DNA of 64,000 nt from Aquatica leii (lineage: Eukaryota > Arthropoda > Insecta > Coleoptera > Lampyridae): the NCBI GenBank assembly GCA_035610365.1, contig CM069439.1, forward strand, positions 21,651,533 to 21,715,532, in the 5' to 3' direction. The position numbers were made by a program, and so were the translations under genes. Below are positions 43,485 to 55,109 of the stretch, one piece after another. Numbering within the stretch: position 1 is the stretch's first letter; each line of letters starts with the position of its first letter. Under the pieces are notes generated by a model that did no database searches, was not told where the DNA came from, and saw nothing but the letters and a program-made list of their open reading frames with translations.

Positions 43485-45490
43485 GTATTTTTTTTACGTT
43501 GCAAAACAAATAACAATTGAAAAATTTGTTATATATTATTAAACATTGTTGAAAGAAACTCAGCTAAAACAATATTGGGACAGTTGTAAAAAAAAGACAA
43601 CAAAAACAACACGTCTTTGGTCAAAAAAGACCGCAATGGTAATCGGAAGGTTAAGGAATGAGGATACTATCGTTTTCAACTTCCATTTCAAACAGTTCTC
43701 CATTATTAGAATGTTACAAAGGAACAGTTGTATTAATGTTCTGACTACCATTTGCTTGCACTCGCTGCTTTCTTTGAGACAGCGACTGTATAAAATATAC
43801 TTAACAGTATAGGTAACTTATAATAATTTAAGATTAACATACAACAAAGTCCAATTTATACCTATTCGTACCTACTTGCGAGTTTAACATAGACAGAAGC
43901 AGTATTTTTAAAATGTTCTTACAAAGTAAACATTTTGCGGAATATTTTATATTGCACTTTATCAATTCGAATTCAGGGCGTGGAAAATTGAAATTTACTT
44001 TTTGTCTGTTTATTTTCACTTGGTGTTTAATAGTTTCATACAAAGTTGCACAACAATGTGAATAAATGTCATGCGAAACTTTTAGGTTTAGATTACAAAA
44101 TCTACACGTGAACGTAGACAATCAAAGTCAACCAGTAGACGCTCATCCCTGGCTATAAGTCTGTCAATGCATTTGTAGAAGTACATTCGAGTCCTTTTCC
44201 ACTGCTGAGGAGGTCGAAAAAAAAACAAAATGGCCGTCCAGTGGTTTACTTTGGGACCATTTTCACATTTGTATTGACATTGTTTACCTTATTATGTTTA
44301 TACATTGTGGTGTTAGGCCGCGGTATATACATAACTTATTTGAATTACACGGGTAAAAATCAGCTTGTTTCTATAACTATAGCAATTTTTAAATTATTAT
44401 TTTTACATAGTAAATTTATACTATGAGATGACTCTACCATCATATTTTGTTTAAATTATATTTTATTATTATTATATGAGCACAGTATTTCAGGAATACT
44501 GCGAGTTTTAATAAATAATAAAATACTTACATTTAGTGGTAATGGCTTTGCAAAATTGTGCATAGTTATAATTTAAAGATCTTTAAATTGTTACACATCA
44601 TTATTGTTGATTGCTTTATCGACACAGCTTGATAAAAAGGAGTACTATGTATTATTAAAATAGAGTAAAGATTTAAGTAAAAAAAGTCACATGTATAGAA
44701 GACTTCAATAACTACTTTTTGAGTATGTAGTGCAACAATTACCACAGTTAAAGTGATTTGATAAACTGTTCTTATGATTTGTTATAACTTATAACTTTGA
44801 CTTTCCTTTTTATTCTCTTTAAACTTTTTTGCATCAATTTCATTTTTATGATTGTTTTCGTTTTCGCTTTGTTTCTTACATTGCAATTTAATTTAATTTT
44901 ATAGGGTGTGCAGGTCAGAACTGGTTTTCCACATTTGCGTGCTCTAGTAGTTAGTAATTCTATTTATATCACTCGTTATTAAATATAGTCAAATTGCTTT
45001 TGAAGAAAAATACAATTAGTTTGATTTATCTTATCTGTCTTATTTCTTCTTTTGTTTATATAAGTTTTGTTGAAGTTGTTTGAATAACTTGCATCTTAGA
45101 AGTAGAAGAAAGTAGAGTTTGTAAGCTTACAAGCGTCGATTTTGCGCTCAATTCAAATTAATCAATCATGTACAGCTTCACTCGGCAAGCAAGGTAGTCA
45201 ACTAAAAAAAAATAATTTGAAGTTTTTGCTGCCATAAATAATTTGTCCAATTATATTTGAGAATATGAAATTGGTACATACACAGTTAAAAGTTGGTTAA
45301 AAGCAAATTATGACAGTTTACAGTTGCCATTTTCCGCGGTCTTTTTATTATTACGAATTCTTTTTATTGTCCTCTAGTATATTATTCTTGTTTATTAAAA
45401 TCAATTTTTTTTTAAACTACTTTGTTGTTTTATTTCTGAAATACAGATATGTACTTACAAATGTTTTAATAAAATGTAGTTTTAATGTAA
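43485..45490. other. Stretch with only weak small frames
   Basis: Minus-strand frames at 44121-43834 (FTCRFCNLNLKVSHDIYSHC, two CxxC pairs) and just upstream (RPPQQWKRTRMYFYKCIDRL, IARDERLLVDFDCLRSRV, about 44220-44095) look compositionally coding. They match nothing I recognise and have no supported start. They could be a decayed gene fragment. Nothing else is visible. Confidence 0.25.
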
Positions 45491-45503
45491 GGTTATCCTT
45501 TTT

Positions 45504-46189
45504 ATGGCTGGAATACGAAGAAAACTATACATTCTGAGGCTCAAAACATTAGCTAGTAAATGGGCATTACCTTTGGACAAGGCAACCGAACGTGCAGCGG
45601 CTACTATTTTTGGAATAAGAAAAAAAGCAGTTCTAAGACATCTTTTAAGACTTGAATTTAAATTTAAAAATGTGAAAACTGACAAAAATTGCTCATGGAA
45701 CGTAAGGATATCATAGCTTGGCTACATATTTAAACAAAACTTTTATTTACTCATCTAAGTGCTGGCAGTCAAAAGATCAACCAGGTGTATATAAAACTGA
45801 TCGTTCTGGTCTGGTACATTATTGTCGCAGGTGGTGCATATGAATTTGTAAACAACGCTTTATTAATTTTCAAATCTAAGAGCAAATCAGAAAATTTCCA
45901 CGATGATATGAATCATCACAATTTTATCCAGTTAATCGAAAAACAGTTAATCCCAAATGTGCATCTAAAAAAAATCGTTGTTATGAAAAATGCACCGTAC
46001 CACAGTGCTCAAATCAACAAACCTCCAACCCAAGCCACAAGAAAGCAAGAAAATAGAAACTGGTTTAAAAGTAACAAAGCTTTAACAACTGGGGATATGC
46101 GCAAAGCCGAATTGTTAAAACTACCTAACAAAGAAACATTTTTGAAATATTTTTTTAAAGTTTTACAAAAGATATATTTACATTTTTAA
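45504..46189 (+). pseudogene. IS630/Tc1/mariner-type transposase remnant
   Basis: The N-terminal frame 45504-45716 carries a helix-turn-helix-like stretch (LDKATERAAATIFGIRKKAV). The C-terminal frame 45785-46189 has VAGGAYEFVNNALLIFKSKS, FHDDMNHHNFIQLIEKQLIP, VVMKNAPYHSAQINKPPTQA and LTTGDMRKAELLKL. The pattern 'FHxxMNxxNFxxWxxxqLxPnl...VVMDNAPYHS' identifies a widespread DDE transposase family. The catalytic Asp of the second motif is replaced (MKNAPYHS), the central part with the first Asp is missing, and the last acidic residue lies beyond the end. No terminal repeats were found. Confidence 0.65.
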
Positions 46190-46751
46190 AAACATTGCAA
46201 AATCGTCTTAATGGCCAGAATTACCTTGCAAAGTCAATATTAGAAAAACATTCTAAAAATGTTTAAAAAATATTATTTGTATATATTCATAATATTTTAC
46301 AAATGTTACATTAATGTATAAAAAATGTATAATCAACGTTTTTTTTTAATACTGCAATATGCTTAAAGGCAGTTCTACAATCATGGTATAAACGTAAGTT
46401 TAGTTATACTTGCTTTAATTTTAAAATACTGACATATTTGGTTGTTAGTTTTATTTATACTAACCAATAACACAGCAATAACGACAGCATTTTACAATCA
46501 AACTAAGTATAACTTAACTGACATTTAAATCATTATTATAGAACCAATCCTAAAATGCCTACAAAAGATAGATAATACAATCTTCGTGTACTCAAAATAC
46601 TTCAATTTCATGTGGCTGCAAACGCATTTGGTACCTATAACAAAAATTATCACATTAACATAAAACAACCATTATTTATGTAATTACTTTATATTAATTG
46701 AAATAATTATAATAATCCTCACAAAAGTTTCTAATTAATCAAAAATTTTTC

Positions 46752-46890
46752 TATTTTATGGATTCGATCTTTTGAAGTAGAGGAACGGCAACAATAAAAA
46801 CAAACCTTTATTTGTTTTTAGGCTTACACAATAAAGGTTGTTTTTATTGTTGCCGTTCTTTCACACTGAATTATCCTATCCATAAAATAA
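46752..46890. repeat. Long hairpin / small foldback element
   Basis: Two arms of about 60 bases are inverted copies. The inner 29 bases (GAACGGCAACAATAAAAACA... at 46783 and its complement ending 46858) are nearly perfect, with one bulged base. The outer part (TATTTTATGGAT at 46752, ATCCATAAAATA at 46879) also pairs, with some mismatches between. The loop is about 17 bases. Total length 139 bp. No protein or target duplication was seen. Confidence 0.8.
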
Positions 46891-46894
46891 GCAA

Positions 46895-49800
46895 ACCTTT
46901 GACTAATTATGCATGTACCTCTTTGTGTAAAAATGAGAACCCAAACAACAAACAATAGAAGATTTTGAAACTTTGTACACAGAAAATAATGCCGCATCAA
47001 TATCAGAAAAAATTACATACCAAGATTAATTGGTTACTGTGCACGTTCAAATTTCCCATTTGGCCAACATCATATCAATTTAATAACCTTAAAACATCAC
47101 AAAGAATGGAAATCATGAAAAACATAGAATGAATGTTTTAGTGTACTACTGCTGTAACAAATAATATTACATTTCAGCAAAATTTCTTGCAACAAAAAAC
47201 GTACTATTACAATAAATGCTGACATATACTAAAAGTATCTATTTGAGTTTCACTAGAACGCAAATTAGAAAACGATTAAATTGATACACTAACAATACAT
47301 TACACAGCATAGCGAGTAATACCATGGAAATTGTTGATTTGTTGAAGCTTAAAATGTAACGCAATTATAATATACAAAATCGCCATCTTTTCACACAGGT
47401 ACTGATACTTTGCACAAACTCGGTTATTAAGTACTTAATTCAAAATTGCAAAAAAGTTTTTAGAAAAACGAAAAGGTTTAATACGTATTTATTAATAAGA
47501 TGTAACAAAATTATATATAATTGTGTTTTTGTTACAATATATAAAAAAAGTGTATAAGTAAAAGCCAGCAAAAGTATATTATCTAATGAAGTAAAAACGT
47601 TTTTTATGTTAATAAAAAATGTTTTAAAAAACATTTTTTAAATATTTCATAAAATATTTTTAAAACGATACAAAAATATTTTTTTAAAAAACATTTTTTA
47701 TTTCGACTATTTTAAAACGTTATAACGTTTTTAAAACATGAAAAAAACGTTTCCTTGGTGATTGGGTAATGAAAAAGATTGGCTACACTAAAACGTTTTG
47801 TATGGATGAGATTTTAAAAACATTTATGTGTATCCAACAATACACTCAAATACTTTTTTTGAGATTGCACCTTACAAGCTACTGTAGCGCTGGTATCCCC
47901 TCTCTAACTATCTTGTTTGCTGTGTGGAGCTGTAATCTCTGTAAGTTTTAGTAGAAAATGGTTTAGCTTTATCTGTTGAGCGTTTCAAGTATACTACCAC
48001 GTGTTTGCAAATCAGCAAAATTTATCTCATAGTTATCAAGCGTAGTAAAGTATAATATTACAGGTACACGTTTAATGAACTTTTTTGTTTTTTACATTCG
48101 TTTAATATAGAACGGTTGTCTTTGATTATAAATTATGCAAGAATACAATACACGCCCACAAGATTTTTTTATTTGTACAGAGTGCGAAAACAGCCTTAAT
48201 ATGTATTTTATTCACAGTCACTCAGTGTACAGATTTTCGAACCTTTTAAAAGTTAGTAAGTGAGCGGTTTTCATGGCTAAAAAAACGCGTATGTAATGAA
48301 ACCCCACGGTCCGTAATGTACACTTTCCGAACCTGTAATTTGTGTGTGCTTTGTTTTAATTAATTTCATAAAATGTCAATCATAAATTATACAACTTTTA
48401 TATATCTGGTGTACATAGATTTTCTATACAGTACCTACCCCTTTACATACGAATTATTATTTTAATTTAATTATTTTTATTTTACTTGTATTTACAACAG
48501 TAAACAAAATCACTTTTAGTTTTGTATTAGGTACCGTGAAAATTGGGTACCAAATTTAGAACAGAGTGAGCATACTATCTATGTAAAATTGCAAATGTTG
48601 TACATGCCTATACAAAATAATTGTAGTTAGCAGACGTATTAAAAACTAACTCAAACTAAACAGAAAATACTTACTATAAAATAATTTAGAAATACCAGTG
48701 TCATAGATTAGGTATCGTATAACAAATGAATATAGAAAATACTTCATTTAATTTAAGGTAGACGGTTTTTTTCGAATAATCAGATAATAACAACAAACGC
48801 AACTTGTAAGAAAGTAAATTATAAGGACGTACAAAGATGCTTTTTAAAACTGAATATTAAACTCATCAGTGTTGGAATCTTGACATTTATATACATTTTT
48901 TTGAACGTTCACTTTCCGTTTTTTTTATCTTGTCAATGAGCCTTATTGATATAATTTGTAAATAATAATTTCCTTAAAAACGTTTTCTTAATAATTAAAT
49001 CTGAATGCTTTATTAAATTTTAAAAATATTTTCTCTTTTATTGATTTTCGTAACATAAAAGTTGTGGTATTTGTCTTTGATTTAGTCTGCTACAGTTTTT
49101 AATAAAAAATAAATTTACCGAAAGTACTTTTTTAGTGCTAACGTCAATTCTCTAAATTTATTTAATTGGCTTGTTTTTATAAAACTTTTACATGTTTAAA
49201 TTAGAAGTGGGATTTGAAAAGATAATACAATACTAGCGGCTTTTGTTTGAAGTTTCACTGATCGTTACTTCTGAAAGTAAACAAAGGAATCAATTGTAAT
49301 CTACACGAGTCGCCATACTATTGTATCTGACTGTAATTTTCGAGTGCATTTTTTTGTAACAATGAAAATTAAATTCTTTATAATAATATTAACATCGTAA
49401 GACTCATTTTTGTTTACTACTATTTTTTAACGGATATTTGGCATGAAAATAGATATATTACTAAACCGTTTTATCACTTAAAATACATTTCTTTTTCTTT
49501 CCTTTCTGTTTGTCTGCTTGTTATGGCTATAAACAGCTAAAAAAAGACGCAAGAACGCATTTATGTAAAATACCGCTCTTTTAGCCGCGATTAGACTACA
49601 GTAGCGTACGATCATGCGTTTCAGTTTCTTAACGCTGCTTTTTTAATGTGCAATTGTTTATTTAAAAAAGTTAGTAGGTACTCTTGAAAAGTAATACATT
49701 TGCGATGAGAGTACATTTTTAGATAATTTGTAAACAGATTTGTTCAAAACATCTTTTTACCTAAATTGCCACTTGCATATTTTTCTAACATATCGCATAT

Positions 49801-49980
49801 TTAGTAGATAAGATAAACACGTGCATTATTCCAAGAAGCTTATGTTACAAAAAAACTTGTTATTTAAAATCATAATAACCGAATTATTTACATTTATGTA
49901 TTTAATTTTTAAATGTCTTGGAATAATAATACACGCTGTTGGATTTTAAGTTCAACGTATTCATAAGTAATCACATTTAG
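46895..49980. other. AT-rich stretch without a recognised gene
   Basis: No supported gene. Segment 47590-47760 is rich in repeated AAAACGTTTTT-like and AAAAACATTTTTT words that form many overlapping partial palindromes but have no clear unit. The remainder shows nothing recognisable. Confidence 0.35.
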
Positions 49981-50288
49981 AAATAAAAGTTAACCAATGC
50001 ATTTAATACTCTTTGTACAATGCGGTACACTATGATTATCAAACGTGTGGTTTTCAATACATATTATATATATAACTTTATAAGTATGTTGCACTGCTAA
50101 CAAAAATATTGGTACTACATTAGATGCGCAAAAAATGATTGATGTTCCCAATTTTGCAAAACGAGTTCTAGTATGTGTTGAAATCTTTTGTTGCTGTTGT
50201 AATTCTTCAAACATGTGTTGTCTTTGTCCGTTAAATTTAATTTAGTTACAAACAAGCAAATATAATATATTAGTGGCAAAACTTATTG

Positions 50289-50387
50289 TTACATACAAAA
50301 CAACGCCGTTTTAGACAGCGACGGAGAAGATGTAGCAAAAGTTTTATCAGATAGATCTAGTCGATGAGGTTTGGGCAACACTTTAAT
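50289..50387 (-). CDS. Candidate terminal exon of an unidentified host gene (minus strand)
   Basis: A long pyrimidine-rich acceptor (TTTTGTATTTTGTTTTTAG, ending at plus position 50388) precedes 32 open codons: IKVLPKPHRLDLSDKTFATS, SPSLSKTALFCM, TAA at 50291-50289. The peptide is Ser/Thr/Lys-rich and unlike the transposons around it. Upstream exons would lie at higher coordinates and were not found. A 74-codon minus frame (50214-49990, MFEELQQQQKISTHTRTRFA with a hydrophobic stretch after it) lies downstream and is unassigned. I do not recognise the gene; the support is the splice signal and open frame only. Confidence 0.35.
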   Translation of the reverse strand: MKVLPKPHRLDLSDKTFATSSPSLSKTALFCM

Positions 50388-50394
50388 CTAAAAA

Positions 50395-51795
50395 CAAAAT
50401 ACAAAATTTAAACAAAAATACCGGAACCAAAGACATAATTTGATACTGAATACTTAAATAGAACGCTACAATATGGGGCATTTCACAGTAACAGTGAACG
50501 CACTAGTGAAAAATTAATTTGTAATAATACGTTTCTATTAGTGCTTAAAGTTTAGTAAAGACTGTATATTTCACGAGTGTTTAAGTTTTTACAGTGACTA
50601 CCAATTATTTTACTTTTTGTCAAATGAAACACTGACGACGTCTATGCACTAAGGTGTAGTAGTTTTTCCTATAAGTTGGCAACATTGTTTACCTCCATTT
50701 CGATTCGCTTATGAAGTGTTGTGTTATTGTATTCTTCAAACACTTTTTTCATCTGTTATCTGCAGATAAGATTATCAGGAAAAGTAAGTAACTTTTAGAT
50801 TTATCGCCCTTTGAATACGTACGCGTCTCTTGTCCCAACCGTCTCAAAAAATTAGACAATAGTTTTTCCTAACTTATAAATTTGTATGCAAGTGAGCTAA
50901 TAGCTTTTTTAAGGTAAGAAGGGACTTAAAACGCACTGTAAATGCTTTACGAAATAGGAAAGTTTTTCCACTCGAACGATTCACTGTACCATTGTTGAAG
51001 CCTTCCGCGGTACTACTACAACTAAAGAGGTAGCTGACAACTACATACCGATCATTAAGTTATTTCGTACGACTATCAGTCAACTTCCTATTATTACCAA
51101 AATCACATCTATATATAACCTTATTCGACTACCCTTTCCACAAAGGCTGTATTCCAAACTCCATGAAAGAAAACAATCTCATCAAGAAGTGCGACAAGGA
51201 GGCAAACAGATCAAATTATGTCAAATTTGTAGTATTGGGCCACGGCATTTGGTTGCTACGTAAAAATGTCAAATTGACAAAATATTATATTACAAGAATT
51301 TAAATTCCCTAATAAATTAAGATAATGCCTTAATTTTCCACGTAATCTAAACGATTGACACAAAGAAATCAAAGTACGACTGTACTGAGAATGCACTTAA
51401 AACAAAAAACTTTTAAACCAACTTAAAATAAACAAACGCCTAAAATATATTTAATTACAATGATCTCTCAGAAGGGAAACATAAGTTACCACTGGAATTC
51501 TGATCAAACAAAAAAATTGTCGAATCAATAGAATTACAGAATACAAATGATTCATGGCGCAATAAAATACAAAAGTTTATCAACAATTTGGAATTATAAC
51601 TTCAAATTTAAAAACGTAAAATAACTTATTAAACTCAATCTAAAATCAATTAAAACAAATTCAGAATACATGAAATGAATAACGTCAATCCAAATACCGG
51701 GTCTTTCACGAAACTAATCAAACAACCAATTATGTAATTTAAACGATTGGTACAAAGTTAGTAAAAGCAAATTTTTTTAGTTTTGTTCTCCTCAT
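50395..51795. other. Stretch without a recognised gene
   Basis: No supported gene. The word TTGTCCCAACCGTC (near 50836) nearly repeats at about 53246 (TTGTCCCGACCGTC), beyond the transposase-like block at 51805-53046. The two are in the same orientation. Confidence 0.3.
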
Positions 51796-51804
51796 ATTAG
51801 ACCT

Positions 51805-53046
51805 ATGAGCAAAATGTCTTACAATGTTTGTGTTTGCATATATCATGCAAACTTTGATTACATGGTTGAAGCTCTTCACGAAATTTTACCAGATTTTCTT
51901 TTGACTTCAAGGGAATTGATAAATGAAAAAGTCTACGACGTGACTTCCGAACAATGTATGTCTGGTGAATGCCAAAACTGTTTCGATATTAACGACATTG
52001 TTGATTTGAAGCTAGATCAATCAAGTAGAGTTAGCTGGAAGCAATAGACGAAACAAGACAACCAGAAACTGATAACAACAATACCTGGAACCGTGAAGGA
52101 ACTCCTGGCAGCGATTCATAAGCAGATACCCAAATTTAAGCATCACGTCTTTGTGAAAAATATACAAGCCAAACATTTCGAAACCAAAAAGAAGGAAAGC
52201 TATTCAACTAAAATTGTGTTACAGGTCGACTTTGCTGAAAACTTTGCCATTCGTTCACAAGATGAGATACAAAGCGCGCATTGATCTCATCAGCAAACAA
52301 CCATCTTCACAGGATGTTCATCGAGAAATAATGGCGAAAAAAAGCATTTTTACTTAATAGTTAGCAACGAAATGTCTCATAACAAATGCGCAGTGTGGGT
52401 CTTTCTAGAGAAAATTGTACAGAATTTAAAAATTTATTACCAATCACTTGAAAAAATATTGATATTTTTGGACGGTTACGCTGCGCAGTTTAAGAATATA
52501 TGCCAGCAGGTGGGAATTTATAAAGCTTATCCCATACCTTCAGAAACACCACCATTTTCAGGTTCAACGTTTCAGCAGCATAACATAGGATGTGACATCT
52601 AACTTCACTAAGAAGAAAGTACTGTTGACTCAAGAAGGCAAGTTGAATTACCAATACACGAGAATGAATATCAAAAAGAACTATCACCAACACTAAGGTC
52701 ACCGCACCACCGTACAGGAAGACCAGGTCCAGAGCCAAGTACAAACAGTGATGTAGCTGAATCATCAAGATTTGTAACTGGTGGTAACACAGATACTCAA
52801 ATAGGCATAGGAACTTATGTATTGGTGAGGTTTGAATCAAACAATAAAAACGCAGGTTCAAAAAAAGAATTTAAGTATATAGCTGTTTGTCAAGGGCCAG
52901 TAGAAGATTCAGAAGTTAAAGTTATTTTTATGAAAAGTGTTAAATCAGAAAACAAAAATACATTTATGATAAAGGACAACAACATTTCTGATATAAATAT
53001 CAACCAAATTCTAAAAATTCTTAAAGAACCCACCATCATGCGGTAA
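51805..53046 (+). pseudogene. Unnamed 'VDFAENF' transposase-like family, decayed
   Basis: Blocks in order are VCVCIYHANFDYMVEALHEI and SEQCMSGECQNCFD (51805-52047), FKHHVFVKNIQAKHFETKKK and VLQVDFAENFAIRSQDEIQS (52093-52284), KCAVWVFLEKIVQNLKIYYQ and ILIFLDGYAAQFKN (52372-52500). After a gap of missing family sequence comes a C-terminal piece, GTYVLVRFESN, FKYIAVCQGPVEDSEVKVIF (52812-53046). I know this order from many uncharacterised, often repeated animal proteins; I cannot give a family name. Conserved Asp in QVDFAEN and FLDGYAAQF suggest an RNase H-fold transposase, which is inference. At least four frame changes or stops and one internal deletion. Confidence 0.55.
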
Positions 53047-53049
53047 CCG

Positions 53050-53330
53050 CATATACTACCGTTTTTTAAATGATTTTGAACTATAAATGTCTTTTATTTT
53101 TTCTTTTAAAATTTATTTAATTTTATTACGAAGTTTCGTTATGTTTATTATTAATTTTTTCATAATCGTTGTTCTAAAAACATGTTTGTAATATTATTTT
53201 TTAATAAAAATTACAATTAGTTTGGATTTAGTTTACTGGTTTTCTTACTTGTCCCGACCGTCACAGGTTTTGAAAATTCATATAAATAATTGGTAGCTTC
53301 TTTGATAGTTAATTTTAGCAATACCTTATT
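53050..53330. other. AT-rich spacer
   Basis: Nothing recognised apart from AATAAA at about 53202. Confidence 0.3.
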
Positions 53331-53336
53331 ACAGCA

Positions 53337-54650
53337 CTATTCATGTCGTGATGTCATATACTTGTGTACCATTTGATCTAGTGTATCCACACCTTTCTTC
53401 GTATGATTATAATAACTGATTATTTCTAGAACTCCTTCTTCTCCTTCAGTAACTGAAGCATGATGCATGGTAGATAATAATATGACGTTTCTGTTTACTT
53501 GTGGTACGTACGATACTAAAGTGGTAGTTTCCGTAAACGCAAATCGTTTTCGTTTTGGCAGAAAATGTATTGGCAGGAATGTTTTATTTTTACGAACAAT
53601 TCCTACCTTGGTCAGCCCGTTTCGCAACAAACGTTGTGCTAATTCCAAGTCGGTGAAATAGTTATCGCACGTCACATTTTTGTTGGAGTTTTGATATAGT
53701 TCAGTAAGTGTTTCTACTACGTTTACTGCTAAACTTACTGCTCTCGCGTTTTCTTGCTTTCCTAAATAAGGAATCCTTTTTAGTGGATAATAAGTAGAAG
53801 AATCACACAACCACCAAATCTTCATTCCATATTTATCCGGTTTCGTAGGCATATATTGGCGAAATGAACAGCGACTTCTAAATGGTACTAGTTGATCATT
53901 TACAGCAATACTTAGTCTTGTTGTATAGTATCTTCTTAAATTGGAATTTATTTTTTCCTAGATGTCTCTAACTGGAGCGAGTTCATTGTACCTTCTTCTC
54001 TCTTTCCTTGTGTCCTTATTGTGAAATCTAATAAATCGTAAAAGTGATTTAAATCTTTTTAGACCCATGGTTGCACGAAAGACCGGTGGTCCATATATAT
54101 AGGTCTCCACAGGACATTACAAGACGTAGAATTCTGCTTGCAGTGACCAGCTATTATAAGTAATCCCAACAAAGCCAATATTTTTACTTCGTCGCAAGGC
54201 TTCCACTTCAAGTTGGAATTCGAATTTATCACACTAGCTTTAATATTAGTAAACTTCACAATGAGTAGTATAACACAGTTCTCTAAGAATAAGTCAAACA
54301 CATCCCTTGTATCCTCCAGAAGTTTTCCTGTTGGCAAATGTACTTTACGTAGTGTGGCTTTTATTATGTTATGGGATTGAGCTCTCCGTGTGAGTTCAGG
54401 TACAGATTGCTATGGTGTTCGATTTTTAGCTATCCAAACTTCAGGAATACTAGACCCGTCATCAATTGTTTCACCTACAAGATCAATCGTGTCACTCACA
54501 TAAGAAATCACTGATTCAATATCTGATTCAGAAGTCACATTCCATTCATTGCTGTCAGATTCCGCTATAAAATCTTTCATTTCAGTGAGATGTTCAGCAG
54601 CATAACGAAATTCATCTTCTGTTAGTGGACGATGCTGACTGTATGCCGTG
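53337..54650 (-). pseudogene. piggyBac-type transposase 3, C-terminally truncated
   Basis: Reading down from 54650: LTEDEFRYAAEHLTEMKDFI and an acidic stretch; the fold opening TGKLLEDTRDVFDLFLENCV and WKPCDEVKILALLGLLIIAG (54337-54059). The first catalytic Asp is in AVNDQLVPFRSR near 53885. Frame 53852-53337 has GMKIWWLCDSSTYYPLKRIP, the second Asp in VTCDNYFTDLELAQ, and the third in TKKGVDTLDQM. It stops at YMTSRHE. The zinc-binding tail found in the other two copies is absent. Several stops and frame changes. It ends about 450 bp before the Transib element. Confidence 0.82.
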
Positions 54651-54659
54651 ATTTGAATA

Positions 54660-55105
54660 AAAACACCAGTCTATAAAAAAAAATTCACAGATATCGCAAA
54701 TCTTGCAATTATCGGAACGTGTTGAAAACAAACACAATCTTACCTACGTAATATAATAAACAAAGTTTACTACAGTTTTCAAAAAAAAGAATGCATACAT
54801 AAATAATAAAAAAACACAAATAACTAGTATTCGAGGTACATAGAGTCGTATAATAATTCACTAATTGTTTGTATTTAATATTTGTCCATAAAATGCCTGA
54901 GAATTGTTTCCCACAACCTCTTCATTGCTGGAAGATGATGAATCAGCAAACACTAATGACTTATAGAGAATTCTTTGTCATAACAAACTATGAGCAAGAC
55001 CGTTCATTATCAAGAATTGCTGCGCGCTGATAAAACATAAACCAGTAACATATCTAAAGCAAAACCCGATCGCGTTATCTTAAATCCATTCACTCGAACA
55101 AACAT
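54660..55105. other. Spacer between piggyBac 3 and Transib
   Basis: No recognised coding sequence. It may include the piggyBac 5' untranslated region. Confidence 0.3.
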
Positions 55106-55109
55106 CATG

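Noticed and set aside
47590-47760. Dense AAAACGTTTTT and AAAAACATTTTT words suggesting a satellite or MITE end.
   Set aside because: No regular period and no matching inverted partner could be established by eye.
49990-50214. 74-codon minus frame with ATG (MFEELQQQQKISTHTRTRFA) and a hydrophobic segment.
   Set aside because: It has a plausible start and one membrane-like stretch but no homology I recognise, no splice or poly(A) support, and lies where the 3' UTR of the 50289 exon would be. Left as unassigned.
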